DNA from: Dinochytrium kinnereticum
Lineage: Eukaryota > Chytridiomycota > Chytridiomycetes > Chytridiales > Chytridiaceae
DNA: 15,782 bases
NCBI GenBank assembly: GCA_027604005.1
Contig: JADGJT010000464.1
Coordinates: 1-15,782 of the forward strand
Direction: 5' to 3'
In this document: positions 1-9,292 of the stretch, one piece after another
Layout of the letters: each line of letters begins with the position of its first letter
Position numbering within the stretch: position 1 is the first letter of the stretch
The notes under the pieces: generated by a model
Database searches by the model: none
What the model was told of the DNA's origin: nothing
Seen by the model: the letters and a program-made list of their open reading frames with translations, nothing else
Position numbers and translations under genes: made by a program

Positions 1-527
1 TGGCTGAGTTCCTTTGACCCCATGTCCCCAATGATGCCTATATGGCGGGGCCTTCGAGTCAATTGATGCAAGTCAATTAGTACATCCATAGCAAGAATAG
101 GACCTCTATCAACTATTCTATCCAAAGATGAGAGATGCGGAAGGATACTGCGCATGGCTTCCGACCGGTGGATGGTCCTCAGTCCCATAGCTGTGAACTC
201 CAGCGAGGTGTCTCCTAACGCGTGAATCGATGATAGATAATGACGGGCTCGAGCAGCGTAGGAGGAATCTGGGTGTTCTTCAATGCCTTTCGCGAGTTTG
301 TGCATTTGAAACCATAGGGCGGTGAGGGAGGAGTGGGATGATACAAACGTGGAAGGGAACGCCCATAGCACAGCTGAGGCTTGAGTGAAGAGGGTGCGGT
401 TGGCTACCATCAATTCTCTCAAGTCCACTGAGGAGCAGCAGGGAATGCTGTCGAGCGCTGGCCTTCTTTGCACTTTCAGGTGCTGGCATATCGACTGCAG
501 GAGCTCAGGGGGAAATTTTGCCAACAT
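1..527 (-). CDS. F-box-like protein, N-terminal part (runs off the window)
   Basis: Reading leftward from the ATG at 527-525, one frame stays open for 175 codons to the edge of the window, so the 3' end is missing. The protein starts MLAKFPPELLQSICQHL, which fits the first helix of an F-box (L/FP.ELL..I..L). It is followed by a stretch around residues 38-55 (LRELMVANRTLFTQASAVLW) like the rest of an F-box or F-box-like fold. The remainder is helical with no recognised repeat, as expected before a leucine-rich or unknown substrate-binding region. F-box proteins dock to Skp1 in SCF ubiquitin ligases; that role is inferred from the motif alone. No intron is needed in the visible part. The gene is tandem with the minus-strand RPL36 upstream of it, with about 350 bp between them. 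Confidence 0.6.
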   Translation of the reverse strand, partial: MLAKFPPELLQSICQHLKVQRRPALDSIPCCSSVDLRELMVANRTLFTQASAVLWAFPSTFVSSHSSLTALWFQMHKLAKGIEEHPDSSYAARARHYLSSIHALGDTSLEFTAMGLRTIHRSEAMRSILPHLSSLDRIVDRGPILAMDVLIDLHQLTRRPRHIGIIGDMGSKELS

Positions 528-877
528 TATGGTGGCTTCTTCAACGGGGATTTGATGCCGTCTCCTGGGCGGCTGCCCAGAGTGAAGAGTTAGTATCTCG
601 TCGTCGTTTAGGCCGCAAAGAGAGAGGAATCCAGCTGAATGACCTCGCTCTTCCCCCGCTTTTCGGTTCATCTGAGAGGTACAGCCGACTCATTCTCACT
701 TATTGTATTCCGCCCGTTCGCGACATCAAAATAGGCAGATATTTAAGATGGAGTAGAGAATCATCCGCACATGCCGACTCATATTATGAGGCAGACAAAA
801 AACAAATCAAAAGAAAGACAAAAAAAAAAGGGAGACTAGATAGGGGATCAAAAGGCAACCGTTTATTTCACATGTGC
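528..877. other. Intergenic: RPL36 3' UTR and F-box gene promoter
   Basis: No gene is seen on either strand. The right end holds the 3' UTR of RPL36. The rest should contain the promoter of the F-box gene. A purine-rich A tract lies at about 798-832. An open frame crosses here on the plus strand and runs into RPL36, but it is antisense to conserved exons and has no coding character. Confidence 0.6.
862..867 (-). terminator. Poly(A) signal of RPL36
   Basis: AATAAA on the minus strand, about 10 nt past the RPL36 stop codon (880-878). Confidence 0.5.
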
Positions 878-1585
878 TTAGTGAGCAGCAGCACGACGAG
901 ACTCGGCGATCACGTTGGAGAGCTCCTCAACCTTCCTCTTTCCACGGATGTAGGTACCGAGCTAACAAAAGGGGAGGAAAAAGGAAAGAAAAAAAGTAAT
1001 GAATTAGACCAACAAAGTCTCACACCACTTGCATATCAGAATGAAGAGGAAAAACCAACTCACCCTCCTCTTAGCGAGCTTACGAGCCCTCTTGTCCCTC
1101 GAGTTCTTCAACAGTTCCATGACACGACGCTCGTAGGGAGCAAAGCCGACGACCTCACGGATAAGGTCCTTGACGAACTTGCTGCGCTTACCAAGACGCT
1201 GAGGTTTGGTGAGGGGTGAAGAAAGTCAACATCCATCTTTTTTTTCCCCAGTGGCAAGTGGTTTTCGCATGTCCAACATCCAAGTCCCCGTCCCCAAGCC
1301 TCCATCCATCCATCTAAACCAAAGTGAAACAACCTCCCCAAACCTCCACGCAGCCGAGACCCACCGCCTCCAGTCCAATGCACACCTCCGTGAAAAGAAA
1401 TCCTTCCTCCAGACTCACTCAACCCCAACATCGTCAAATCTTCCAACCCTCAGACCCTACACCAACCAAACAAAGATACTCACCCCCTTCTGGCTCACAG
1501 GCTTGGGCTTGAGGGTCCTCTTGGTGGTGACATGGCCCTTGTTGAGGCCGACAAAGATCCCGGACTTGGGGGCGACGGCGGTCAT
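878..1585 (-). CDS. RPL36: 60S ribosomal protein eL36
   Basis: Three exons on the minus strand: 1585-1484, 1198-1064 and 961-878 (TAA). The total is 106 codons plus stop, the normal eL36 size. Both introns are phase 0 with GTGAGT donors (1483-1199 and 1063-962). The protein has the eL36 signatures: [12 protein letters not shown] in exon 1, [18 protein letters not shown] in exon 2, and the basic tail beginning [16 protein letters not shown] in exon 3. It is a structural protein of the large ribosomal subunit, acting in the cytoplasm after assembly in the nucleolus. The first intron (285 nt) is long compared with other genes here; I found no clear C/D snoRNA in it. A CTTTCAG just upstream of the ATG could be the acceptor of a further 5' UTR intron. 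RPL7 lies upstream in the same orientation. Confidence 0.95.
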
Positions 1586-1643
1586 TCTTTCTGATCTGAA
1601 AGGAAAAGAGGGAACACTAATTGGTGAAAGTTGGATTTTTTTC

Positions 1644-1658
1644 GGGGGGGGGGGGGGG
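1644..1658 (+). repeat. Homopolymer G15 tract
   Basis: Fifteen G residues in a row on the plus strand, C15 on the RPL36 sense strand, about 60-75 nt upstream of the RPL36 ATG. It may form a quadruplex or simply be a slippage-prone run; exact length is often a sequencing artefact. Confidence 0.8.
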
Positions 1659-2269
1659 TGTGGCGTAGCAATTTGGGTTTGTTATTGGTCAAATGAGACT
1701 TTGGACTCGTTGGAGGCGATCGTTGGACTGGAATGACGGCCTGGGGATCGGTGGATGGGAGGTGATGGACGATGTTGCTACATCACTGGTCTCTGATATA
1801 CATGTCGCATTCATGTTTGTAGTTTTTGTGGGTGAGGTTGGACTGGGAAGGCTTGCGCATTTGGCACTTTATTGTTGCAACAGTGGAGACATGCGCTATC
1901 GTTCTCTGCCAAAGCCCCCACCCACATCCTTCAATCCCGTGCAAAGTCATGTCTTGGGAAAAAAAAAAAGAAACACTAGAGTAAAGTATTGCATTGGTTA
2001 CCGCCTTGCTTCTTAAAGGCATATGGACATGGCTGAGGGTTTAGCAGCGGCCTTGGTTGAACCTTTTGGTTCGTTAAGACGGAAAGCTTCGTGCAGCAAC
2101 TCTCGGATATCATTCTGCACGGAAACGAAATCAGTATTTCAGGAACGTCGAGAGGCCAAGTCTTCCATTGCACTCCTTCCAGCCCCGATAACAACAAAAG
2201 CAATAGAGTAGCTGAAACTTGAATAAAGGGAACGGAAAGCAAGCATCCAATGATAAGCATCTAATAACA

Positions 2270-2275
2270 TTTATT
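2270..2275 (-). terminator. Poly(A) signal of RPL7
   Basis: AATAAA on the minus strand, about 100 nt past the RPL7 stop codon. Confidence 0.5.
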
Positions 2276-2374
2276 GACCAACAAAGCGGGGCAAAAGGCA
2301 ACCCCCATCACTTAAATATGTACGTAAGAAAAAGACAAAGACAAACAAACCAAAACCAATCAACCAAAGCCACT

Positions 2375-3882
2375 TCAGTTCATCTTCTGAATGAGCGCAT
2401 TGATGTGATGTTCACGGTTGCCGCACTCGCCACCCTCAATAAAGTGCACAGCCTTCTTGCCAGGGAATCCGCCAGTGGGGTTAGAGAGACCAAACGGCCA
2501 AAGGAAGTTGTTGGCTTCCTTAAAGTGGGGGCCAACGGTAAAGATCTCATGAATCAAATCCTCAACGCAGATAATGCCAAACTTGCCAAGCGAAGCTTCA
2601 ATAACAGAGTTGTCGTGGATGGGAATACGTTGCTTATCAACCTTGGCGAATCCTCGCTTGTAGACAAGCTCACGAACTGACTTGAGGTTGGGGTAACCCC
2701 AGGCAATGTAGGGACCGACCCATTGAAGCATTTGAAGGGTGGCTTTGTTGAGCTTGACAAAAGTGCCGCTGTTGATCTTGGTGAGGCGGAGGAGTTGGAG
2801 GATCTTACGGGGCTTAGGGGCCATTTTGTTGATACTGAAAGATTAAGGAGAACAAACGTTAAAAAAAGGGATGGCAAAAAAAAAAGCAAGAATATGCTTC
2901 AACTATAGCAACGCACCCTTTAATGCGGACAACAAAAGCAAGCTTGGCCTCAGCCGGGACGTAGAAAGAGCCTGAGGTCTTGGCCATGCGGCGGAGACGG
3001 ATCTCATCCCTCTCCTTGGACTGGTACTCTTTCATGTACTTTTCAGCGCGCTTGAAGATAACCTTCCTCTTTTCCTTCTTCTCCTGCTCACGCAAAAACC
3101 AGAAAAAATATATATGTGGTCAATAACGGATAAAACGATTTCGACAAAGACAAAAAAAAAAAAAAAAGGCAGAAGATGAGACTGGTAGTCGAGGATCAGT
3201 CCCGAAAGATGGTTGACTTGAAACTACATTGCCAGTGGCTCGTTATCAAAAGGTTGTGTGTCATCACTTTGCCCGAATACACGTCCCATCAACGCCAAGA
3301 GAGAAAGAGGAGAAGGTGGATATGAAGTAAATACCTTCTTGAGGGTGAGGGAAAGGGCAGCGCGGTCGGCCTGAATCTTGTCGGCAGTCTTCCTCTTCTT
3401 CATAACAGATTCGGGAACAGTGACCTTCTTGGCGACAGGGGCGACGAGAGCAGCAGCAGGCGCCGCAGTTGCTTTCGCCGGAGCAGCCTTGGCAGCTACT
3501 TTGGTGGTGTTCTTGCTAAGAAAGACAAAAGGAGCAGGGCATGGTTGTTAGGATCATACCACTTAACGGAGCCTGAGAGGATGTGGTGTTCCATGGTGAT
3601 CCAGTTTTGGCGGGTTATGATGGCATGGGATCATACGAGGCAATGCATTCCACTGGAAAGAACAGCAGACACCTTGAAGATCCCCGCCAACCCAGCAGCC
3701 AGTATTCACGCATGCAACGGGATGCATTTGATCCGAGTGACGCTTTCGATCACAGACGGACAGATCCCGAGACCCCGCAGGGAATCGGAGCAGTGAACCT
3801 TCCGAGACTGAGCGGGGGGGGAGGTGGTAACGCTCGTCATCGGTGGCAGAGCCTTCCTCCGTTCAACTTACGGGGGGACCAT
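2375..3882 (-). CDS. RPL7: 60S ribosomal protein uL30 (L7)
   Basis: Four exons on the minus strand: 3882-3872, 3515-3335, 3083-2917 and 2834-2375 (TGA). Together they make 273 codons including the stop, so 272 residues. This is longer than the yeast and human proteins (about 245-250) because of an Ala/Lys-rich N-terminus. Family signatures are plain: [20 protein letters not shown] (exon 2), [19 protein letters not shown] (exon 3), and [40 protein letters not shown] and a tail rich in FVEGG-like residues (exon 4). The first exon is only 11 nt (ATG plus eight bases) before a GTAAGT donor, and its phase joins correctly with exon 2. Introns are 356, 251 and 82 nt; the second hosts a snoRNA. The acceptor of exon 3 is GAGCAG, so an extra Gln could be included. 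The gene diverges from the GGT gene. Confidence 0.95.
3191..3272 (-). ncRNA. Intronic box C/D snoRNA guiding methylation near yeast 25S G805
   Basis: Within RPL7 intron 2, on the sense strand, a perfect C box (GTGATGA, 3267-3261) and a perfect D box (CTGA, 3199-3196) lie about 72 nt apart, a normal snoRNA size. Directly upstream of the D box is ACCATCTTTCGGG. This is complementary over 13 bases to the conserved large-subunit rRNA segment CCCGAAAGATGGT. By the D+5 rule the paired target is the G of CCCG, equal to yeast 25S Gm805 by my recollection of the rRNA numbering; Am807 is two bases further. In yeast the RPL7A and RPL7B introns carry snR39 and snR59, which guide Am807, and snR39b guides Gm805. 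So both host gene and target region agree. No strong terminal stem or convincing D'/C' pair was found. Ends are approximate. Confidence 0.85.
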
Positions 3883-4174
3883 CTTTAATCTTTAGACTTT
3901 CAGCGACAACGAGGAGGTTGAAGGAGAGGAGACGAGCAGAGAGAGAGGTGCAGGTGAGAGGTTTGGATTTCTCTTTTTTTTTTTTTTTTTTTTCTTTTTT
4001 TTCCTTGCTTTTCTGTGAAACGCAGTATGCTTTTCAGGCTGCTGGCACGCGCTTTCTCGCAAGCTGAAATGCGGTGATGGGATGCGACTTTCCTCGGCTG
4101 GATCAACGATTCAAAGCGTCCAGCTTACGAGATGTTTGAACTGAGCGCAACCTTCTCTCTCCCTCTCTCCTCCA
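3883..4174. promoter_or_regulatory. Divergent promoter between RPL7 and GGT
   Basis: The 292 bp between the two start codons hold a T20 tract (3974-3993), one C, then T8 (3995-4002). On the RPL7 sense strand these are A tracts about 90-120 nt upstream of its ATG. Long dA:dT runs are known in fungi to exclude nucleosomes, so a shared open promoter is a fair inference. No TATA element stands out. Confidence 0.55.
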
Positions 4175-6353
4175 ATGATCACCGACACCCTTCCTTACAC
4201 CTCGCGGCGATCCGCCGTCTACTCAACGCATGGGATGGTCTCCACCAGGTACTTACCCGCTCCATCCCCTCTCACAATGCATCCATGCATGCATGCTGCC
4301 CCTTGCCTTGCTCATCACCCCTCTCTTCGTCCGCTTCTTGCAGCCAACCACTCGCTACGCGGGTCGGTCTTGCGATCCTCGAGAGAGGTGGCAATGCTGC
4401 CGATGCTGCGGTGGCTGCCGCCGCTGTTCTGAACTTGACTGAACCTTGCTCCACTGGTATCGGCGGAGATGCCTTCTGCCTGTTTTACGACGCCAAGTCA
4501 AAGACTGTCAAAGGGTTGAATGCATCTGGACGGTCTCCCATGGCTCTGGACCTTGAGGCTGCGAGACGGTTGGGTATTGAGGGCGATGCGATTCCTTCTC
4601 GTAACATCAATAGCGTTACGGTGCCTGGTGCTGCTGCTGGATGGGTGGGTTTTTTTTGTTGTTTCTTCTCATGGTTGGCTGCCTTAGGGTCCAACGCTGA
4701 CCTCTTTTCGTGGGGTAGGTGGATACTGTTGAGAAGTATGGGTCTGGGAAGTTTACCATGAAGGAGATCTTGGCGCCTGCGATTCGTCTTGCAGAGGAAG
4801 GGTACCCCATCTCGCCTCTGACTGCCTTCTTTGTAAGTGAAGAGAGTCTTTATCTTTGCGCTTATTGGCCATCTGCCGTTCTCAGTGGGGACGCTCGGAG
4901 ACTTTGATCAAGAACGCATCTCCTAACGGCAATGAAATGCTCAAAGACGGTCGTGCCCCCAAGGTCGGCGAGATTATGAAGATGCCAACCCTGGCAAGGT
5001 ACCCTCAGTTGCATGAGCTCACCAAAGTCGTATCTCTGACACTCCCATAACGATAATGAACAGGACCTTCCGCGCAATCGCCGAAGAAGGCAAAGACGGA
5101 TTCTACAAGGGTCGTATCGCCGAAGAGATCGTTGGACTCATCCGATCCCAAGGTGGTGTCATGACCCTCGAAGATCTCGCCGCTCATCATTCCACCGAGA
5201 TCGAACCCATCTCCTACACTTATCAAACCGGTGTGGAACCCACCACTGTTCACGAATGCCCTCCTAACGGACAAGGCATCACGGCTTTGATTGGGCTTGG
5301 TCTCTTGGAGGCCATGCAGACGAGTGGGAAGGTTCCTGCTCTTGCGACGCTTGAGCACAATGGCGTGGAGTATCTGCATGCCCTTATTGAGGCTATGAGG
5401 ATTGCTTTTGCGGATGCCAAGTATCATGTTGCGGATCCGGATGTTGTGCATGTACCCTCCAAGGAGCTTTTGAGCAAGGTTTGGGATGGCGCCAATACCC
5501 TAGTTTGAGGGCTCACATGTGGTTTCAATGCTTTAGGAGTACTTGACTGAGCGGGCTACCTTATTTGATCCGACCCACGCGTCAATTGATGTGAAGGAAG
5601 GATCACCCGCTAACTCGAGCAGCACTGTTTACTTTTCGGTTGTTGATGGCGAAGGCAACGCTTGCAGTTTCATTGTAAGTTATTATGACGTATACGTGTC
5701 ACTCTCTAGGCAATTTTCTCTCCTTTATTGAAAGCGCTTTCGCACAGAACTCGAACTATGAAGGTTTTGGAACGGCTGCTATCCCGAAAGGCTGTGGTTT
5801 TACCCTGCAAAACCGTGGGAGCAACTTTGTCCTGAAGGAGGGTCACCCCAACTGCCTTGCCCCCAGGAAGCGTCCCTACCACACGATTATCCCTGTAAGA
5901 AACCCCTTTCCCTGGTTGTTGTTTTTCCCAGACCGCCCAAGTGTGCCTAGACTCACAATTTTCGGAAAACAGGCGATAGCGACGCGCGGCAAAGACCTCT
6001 ACCTAAGCTACGGCGTTATGGGCGGCTTCATGCAACCTCAGGGCCACGTCCAAGTCCTTCTCAACATGCTCCACTTCAACATGGACCCACAATCCGCTCT
6101 GGACGCCCCACGATTCTGCATCACTCCCACTCCGGGGGGTGTCGTGGACATTGAGGAGGGGATTGATGAGAAGGTTGTGGATGGGTTGAAAGCTTTGGGA
6201 CACAATGTTAGGGTGTTGAAGGGACACATGAGGGCGCAGTTTGGGAGGGGACAAATTATTGAGTGGAGGAGGGATGGGGAGAGTCCTAGTGGGTTTGTCC
6301 TTGCTGCTGGATCGGATCCAAGGGGCGATGGGATGGCGGCTGCGGGGTTGTGA
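4175..6353 (+). CDS. Gamma-glutamyltransferase family protein (YwrD-like)
   Basis: Eight exons: 4175-4248, 4344-4644, 4719-4832, 4886-4998, 5064-5478, 5537-5674, 5748-5894 and 5973-6353 (TGA). All phases join, giving 560 residues. Family motifs appear in order: [16 protein letters not shown] at the N-terminus, [13 protein letters not shown] and [16 protein letters not shown] in the large-subunit part, PPNGQGI, then [15 protein letters not shown]. The Thr at about residue 369 (codon 5624-5626) is the expected self-cleavage point and catalytic nucleophile. NYEGFG and RPYHTIIP follow, then [16 protein letters not shown] in the small subunit. The enzyme class moves or hydrolyses gamma-glutamyl groups, classically of glutathione. 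Unlike secreted or vacuolar GGTs I see no signal peptide or anchor, so it is probably cytosolic like the bacterial YwrD type. Its true substrate cannot be told from sequence. Seven short introns (53-95 nt) use varied donors (GTACTT, GTGGGT, GTTTGG). Confidence 0.93.
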
Positions 6354-6755
6354 GGGAGTTTCTTCTATCTTGGCGTTGTTTTTATGGGTGTGATGGGAAT
6401 AATGAAGCAGCGGCTGTGTTGATTGCATGTGGCGGCTTACTGTAGAACATGTGCGGTTCCCTGAAAACGGCTTTCTGAGTATGAAGACGGCCCGCTCGCA
6501 TGAGATGGGTTGGAATAAACCATTCTCTGTCAACCACGCGCGCGTCTGGAGGGACGGCGATGCCAAACCTGAAAAGGGCGACGCGTTGATTATTGCTTGC
6601 AGCTGTGTGTGCGTGTGCCAATATTGGTTTCAACCAGCCGAATGGGCCCTGAAACCAGTCACACCAGCCGTTACTGGCAGTTTGAACCCGAATCTCAGGC
6701 GACTGGAAATACCAACACCTTGACGCTTGACACCCCGTCGTTCCAGGCACAAACG
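6354..6755. other. Intergenic: GGT 3' UTR and NRAMP promoter
   Basis: 402 bp without a convincing gene. An AATAAA lies at 6514-6519, a possible GGT poly(A) signal. A short TGTGTGTGCGTGTG run is at about 6604-6617. The frame of the NRAMP first exon stays open upstream to about 6597, so an earlier start cannot be fully excluded. Confidence 0.5.
6514..6519 (+). terminator. Candidate poly(A) signal of the GGT gene
   Basis: AATAAA about 160 nt past the stop codon. Confidence 0.35.
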
Positions 6756-8907
6756 ATGGACCCCATGCCTCCTCCGTCCTCTTCTCAGCGGCCGAAGAGC
6801 GACCATGAGGTGTGGCTGACCTCCTCGGCGACGACGACGGAAAATGCTCAGAGACCATCTCTCGTGACTGCAGCCGCTGTCGGGTCGTCGGAGACGTTGG
6901 TTTCTCCCAGTTTGGAGTTTGCGAGGTCCTCCGATCAATCCAGACCGAATAGCGTGCCGTTGGGGAAGGGAAGACTTTGGAATTGCTTGGATGCTGTTGG
7001 GACATTTTTCCGGTTCGTCGGGCCTGGGTTTCTCGTGGCTGTTGGGTATGGACCTTCCGTTATGTTATCTTTTTGCCTTGTTCACTTTTTTTTATGAGAT
7101 GATTGATCGCTGGGACTTGACTTCTTTATTGGTTTTTTTAAGGTACATGGACCCTGGAAACTGGGCAGTTAATCTAAGTGGTGGGTCGTTTTACAATGCC
7201 TTTAAAGCCTTTACTTACTCCAACCCGAAGCTGGCTCGCAGTTCGGCTATTCTCTCCTCTACATCATCCTCCTTTCCAGCCTAATGACTATGGTCCTCCA
7301 ATACCTCTGCATCAAGCTCGGCGTCGTAACAGGCAACGACCTCGCCTCCTCGTGTCGAAAAAGGTTCACGCCCTTCTGGAACATGGTCTTCTACATCCTC
7401 TGTGAGGTGGCCATCATCGCCTGCGATCTCGCAGAGGTCATTGGAACCGCCATCGGGCTGAACCTGTTGTTTGGATTACCGTTGCCTTGGGGAATCGCCA
7501 TCACTGCCTTGGACGTGTTGGTGATTTTGGCGTTGTGGGGAAGACGATGCTTGCGGGTTTTTGAGGGGTTGATTATGGTATTGGTTGTGGGGGTTGCGGC
7601 TTGTTTTGTGTACTTGCTGCATCGGTCGAACCCGGTTTGGGGGGATGTGCTTGGTGGGTTTTTGCCGAGGGATAAGCTGTTTACGGAGGATGGCATGCTT
7701 TATGTTGCTATGGGGATCGTTGGAGCGACTGTGGGTTGCTTTCTTTTTTTTTCTCTTTTCTCTCCTGCAGCTAAAATCTTCATTCTTGTTTGTTGATAGG
7801 CTATGCCCCATAATCTCTATATTCATAGCAGCATTGTTAGATATCGAGCAGAGACGGGAGGGGATTCTTCTTCTCAGATTGGAGTGATTCGTAAACCGTC
7901 CATCACAAAGCCAAGTTTTGCAGAGTCTCAGACTGACCCGAAAAAGTTGGATGAGTTTGATGATGAGACTGTGTGGAATACGAAGGAAAGAGTTAGAGCC
8001 ATCCCCAAGCTTTTGTGGTTCACTCAGATCGATTCGGCGTTTGCGTTAACGCTTGCCTTTGTTGTGAACAGGTTGGTGTTCTTCTCCTACATGGTTTTCT
8101 TTCCTGTAGTCAAAAAAAAACAAAAACAAACGATTAAACTGCCCCCTTTCAACCCCAGCTCCATCCTCATTGTCTCCTCTTCCAACTTCTTCACGCACTC
8201 CAAAACCGACGTCGCCGAACTCCGCGACGCCTTTGACCTCATCACAACCTTCCTCGGAAAATCCGCCGCCATCGTCTTTGCCATCGCGCTCCTTCTCGCT
8301 GGCCAAAGTTCCACCATGACTGGAACCATTGCAGGTCAGATCGTCATGGAGGGGTTCCTCGGTGGTCCGAATGGATTGGCGAATCGATGGAGAATCCCGG
8401 CTTGGACGAGACGGTTGGTCACGAGGGTTTGTGCTGTTATTCCGGCGATGGTCGTTGCTATTGTTGCGGGGGAGACGGGAGTCGGCAGGCTTTTGGTTGG
8501 GAGTCAGGTTGTGCTTTCTTTGCAGTTGCCGTTTGCGATTTGGCCGTTGGTTCTTTTCACGTCGAGCCGTGGGGCGATGACGGTTGAAGTTGATGATGAT
8601 GGTTTGTGTTTTTGATGCCTGTCTTTCTGTGCGCTATTTGCTTGAATTCTCACTCGGGTTTTGTGATTAATGCTATTGGTGTTCCACTTTATGAAAAGCC
8701 TCTGCGACTGATGTCGAAGGTCGACCGGTCACTGCCCCGCTGAAAGAGACAACCGTGGCCAAGCTGTACCGCCACCTTCGCCGCCGAGGAGCCAATGCCT
8801 ATTGTTTTGTGAATGAATGGCCGCTCACGTTCGTCTCTTTCCTTATTGCAGCCGTCATTACCGTGTTTAACGTGATTCTTATTCTTCAAGTTGCTGGTGT
8901 GTTTTGA
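6756..8907 (+). CDS. NRAMP-family divalent metal transporter
   Basis: Six exons: 6756-7045, 7143-7180, 7231-7730, 7800-8071, 8159-8601 and 8699-8907 (TGA), giving 583 residues. NRAMP proteins (yeast Smf1-3) co-transport Mn2+, Fe2+ and similar ions with protons. A polar, Ser/Pro-rich N-terminal tail of about 75 residues precedes the first helix. The metal site is present: DPGN in TM1 (Asp100 to Asn103, within GYMDPGNWA) and the TM6 motif AMPHNLYIHS with Met278. QFGYSLL, VLQYLCIKLGVVTG, DLAEVIGTAIGLNLLFGLPL and AGQSSTMTGTIAGQ are further family blocks. The ATG at 6756 has A at -3 and G at +4. The tiny 38-nt second exon encodes the DPGN motif. Intron 4 (8072-8158) is 87 nt with no stop in frame, so its retention would insert 29 residues. 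The family is certain; whether it sits in the plasma membrane, endosome or vacuole is not visible. Confidence 0.93.
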
Positions 8908-9292
8908 TGGCTTTCTATGGATGGTTTCGGTGAATTTCACTCTTCTCGTATGCGTGTTTTTAAACGTATGGTGTCTTCGGGGGTCATGGCAGAGTATTCA
9001 GTTGATGCTTTTTGAGTGCCTTACTTTTCCCGTGTTAAATGTCGACCCTTTCGTCGTCCGTCTTATTTTGTGTCTATTGCATACCATTTATCCCCTAATA
9101 AAACAAAAGCAGAAAGCAGAGCATGCTTTTTATCCTAGGCGCTCCTTCACCTTGATGCGTTAAGATTTCAACGCCTCAAGCTCCCATGCACAAGGTTTGT
9201 CAGGTTGCCACAGCCTTCGTCCCACTTCCCTCACCCTTCACGATCGTCATTATCCATCCCCTTCTCAACATCAACCCATCACCAAGGACACC
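8908..9292. other. Intergenic: NRAMP 3' UTR and promoter of the DM9 fusion gene
   Basis: 385 bp with no conserved coding. AATAAA at 9097-9102 is the likely NRAMP poly(A) signal. A short upstream exon ATGCACAAG (9186-9194) followed by GTTTGT could splice in frame to just before 9293, but nothing beyond the motifs supports it. Confidence 0.5.
9097..9102 (+). terminator. Poly(A) signal of the NRAMP gene
   Basis: AATAAA in an AT-rich setting, about 190 nt past the stop codon. Confidence 0.4.

Larger units (their letters stand above)
1586..2374. other. Intergenic: RPL36 promoter and RPL7 3' UTR
   Basis: This 789-bp stretch separates the two ribosomal protein genes. Near RPL36, on its sense strand, it holds a CCAAT-type motif (about 1686-1692) and the C15 run described separately. 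The RPL7 poly(A) signal is at 2275-2270. On the minus strand at about 2260-2020 there is a well-formed intron-like 3' end (branch-like TACTGAT, pyrimidines, CAG) followed by a 30-codon open stretch ending in TAA near 2018-2020. This might be a tiny unrecognised gene, but I cannot support it well. Confidence 0.45.

Noticed and set aside
518..1219. Open plus-strand frame of 233 codons
   Set aside because: It lies antisense to RPL36 exons 2 and 3, and its composition is that of reversed coding and A-rich DNA.
1199..1483. Second intronic C/D snoRNA in RPL36 intron 1
   Set aside because: No proper C box and D box pair at a sensible distance.
2030..2100. tRNA-like GGTTGAACC and GGTTCG pieces
   Set aside because: They do not fold into a cloverleaf with an acceptor stem and anticodon arm.
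2375..2824. Separate start for RPL7 at the ATG near 2824
   Set aside because: The Met is internal; an acceptor at 2836-2835 joins the exon in phase to upstream conserved exons.
2219..2908. Plus-strand frames opposite RPL7 exon 4
   Set aside because: They are antisense to a conserved exon; the minus frame is plainly uL30.
3545..3888. Plus-strand frames inside RPL7 intron 1
   Set aside because: No family similarity, overlapping in several frames, and no start context or splice pattern of their own.
4132..4761. 209-codon frame starting at 4132 as the GGT start
   Set aside because: It reads through intron 1; the conserved N-terminal motif [13 protein letters not shown] is in the frame starting at 4175.
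6003..6566. 187-codon minus-strand frame over the GGT 3' end
   Set aside because: It is antisense to the conserved last GGT exon and shows no family traits.
6382..7005. 207-codon minus-strand frame over the NRAMP first exon
   Set aside because: It is a shadow of the Ser/Pro-rich coding strand.
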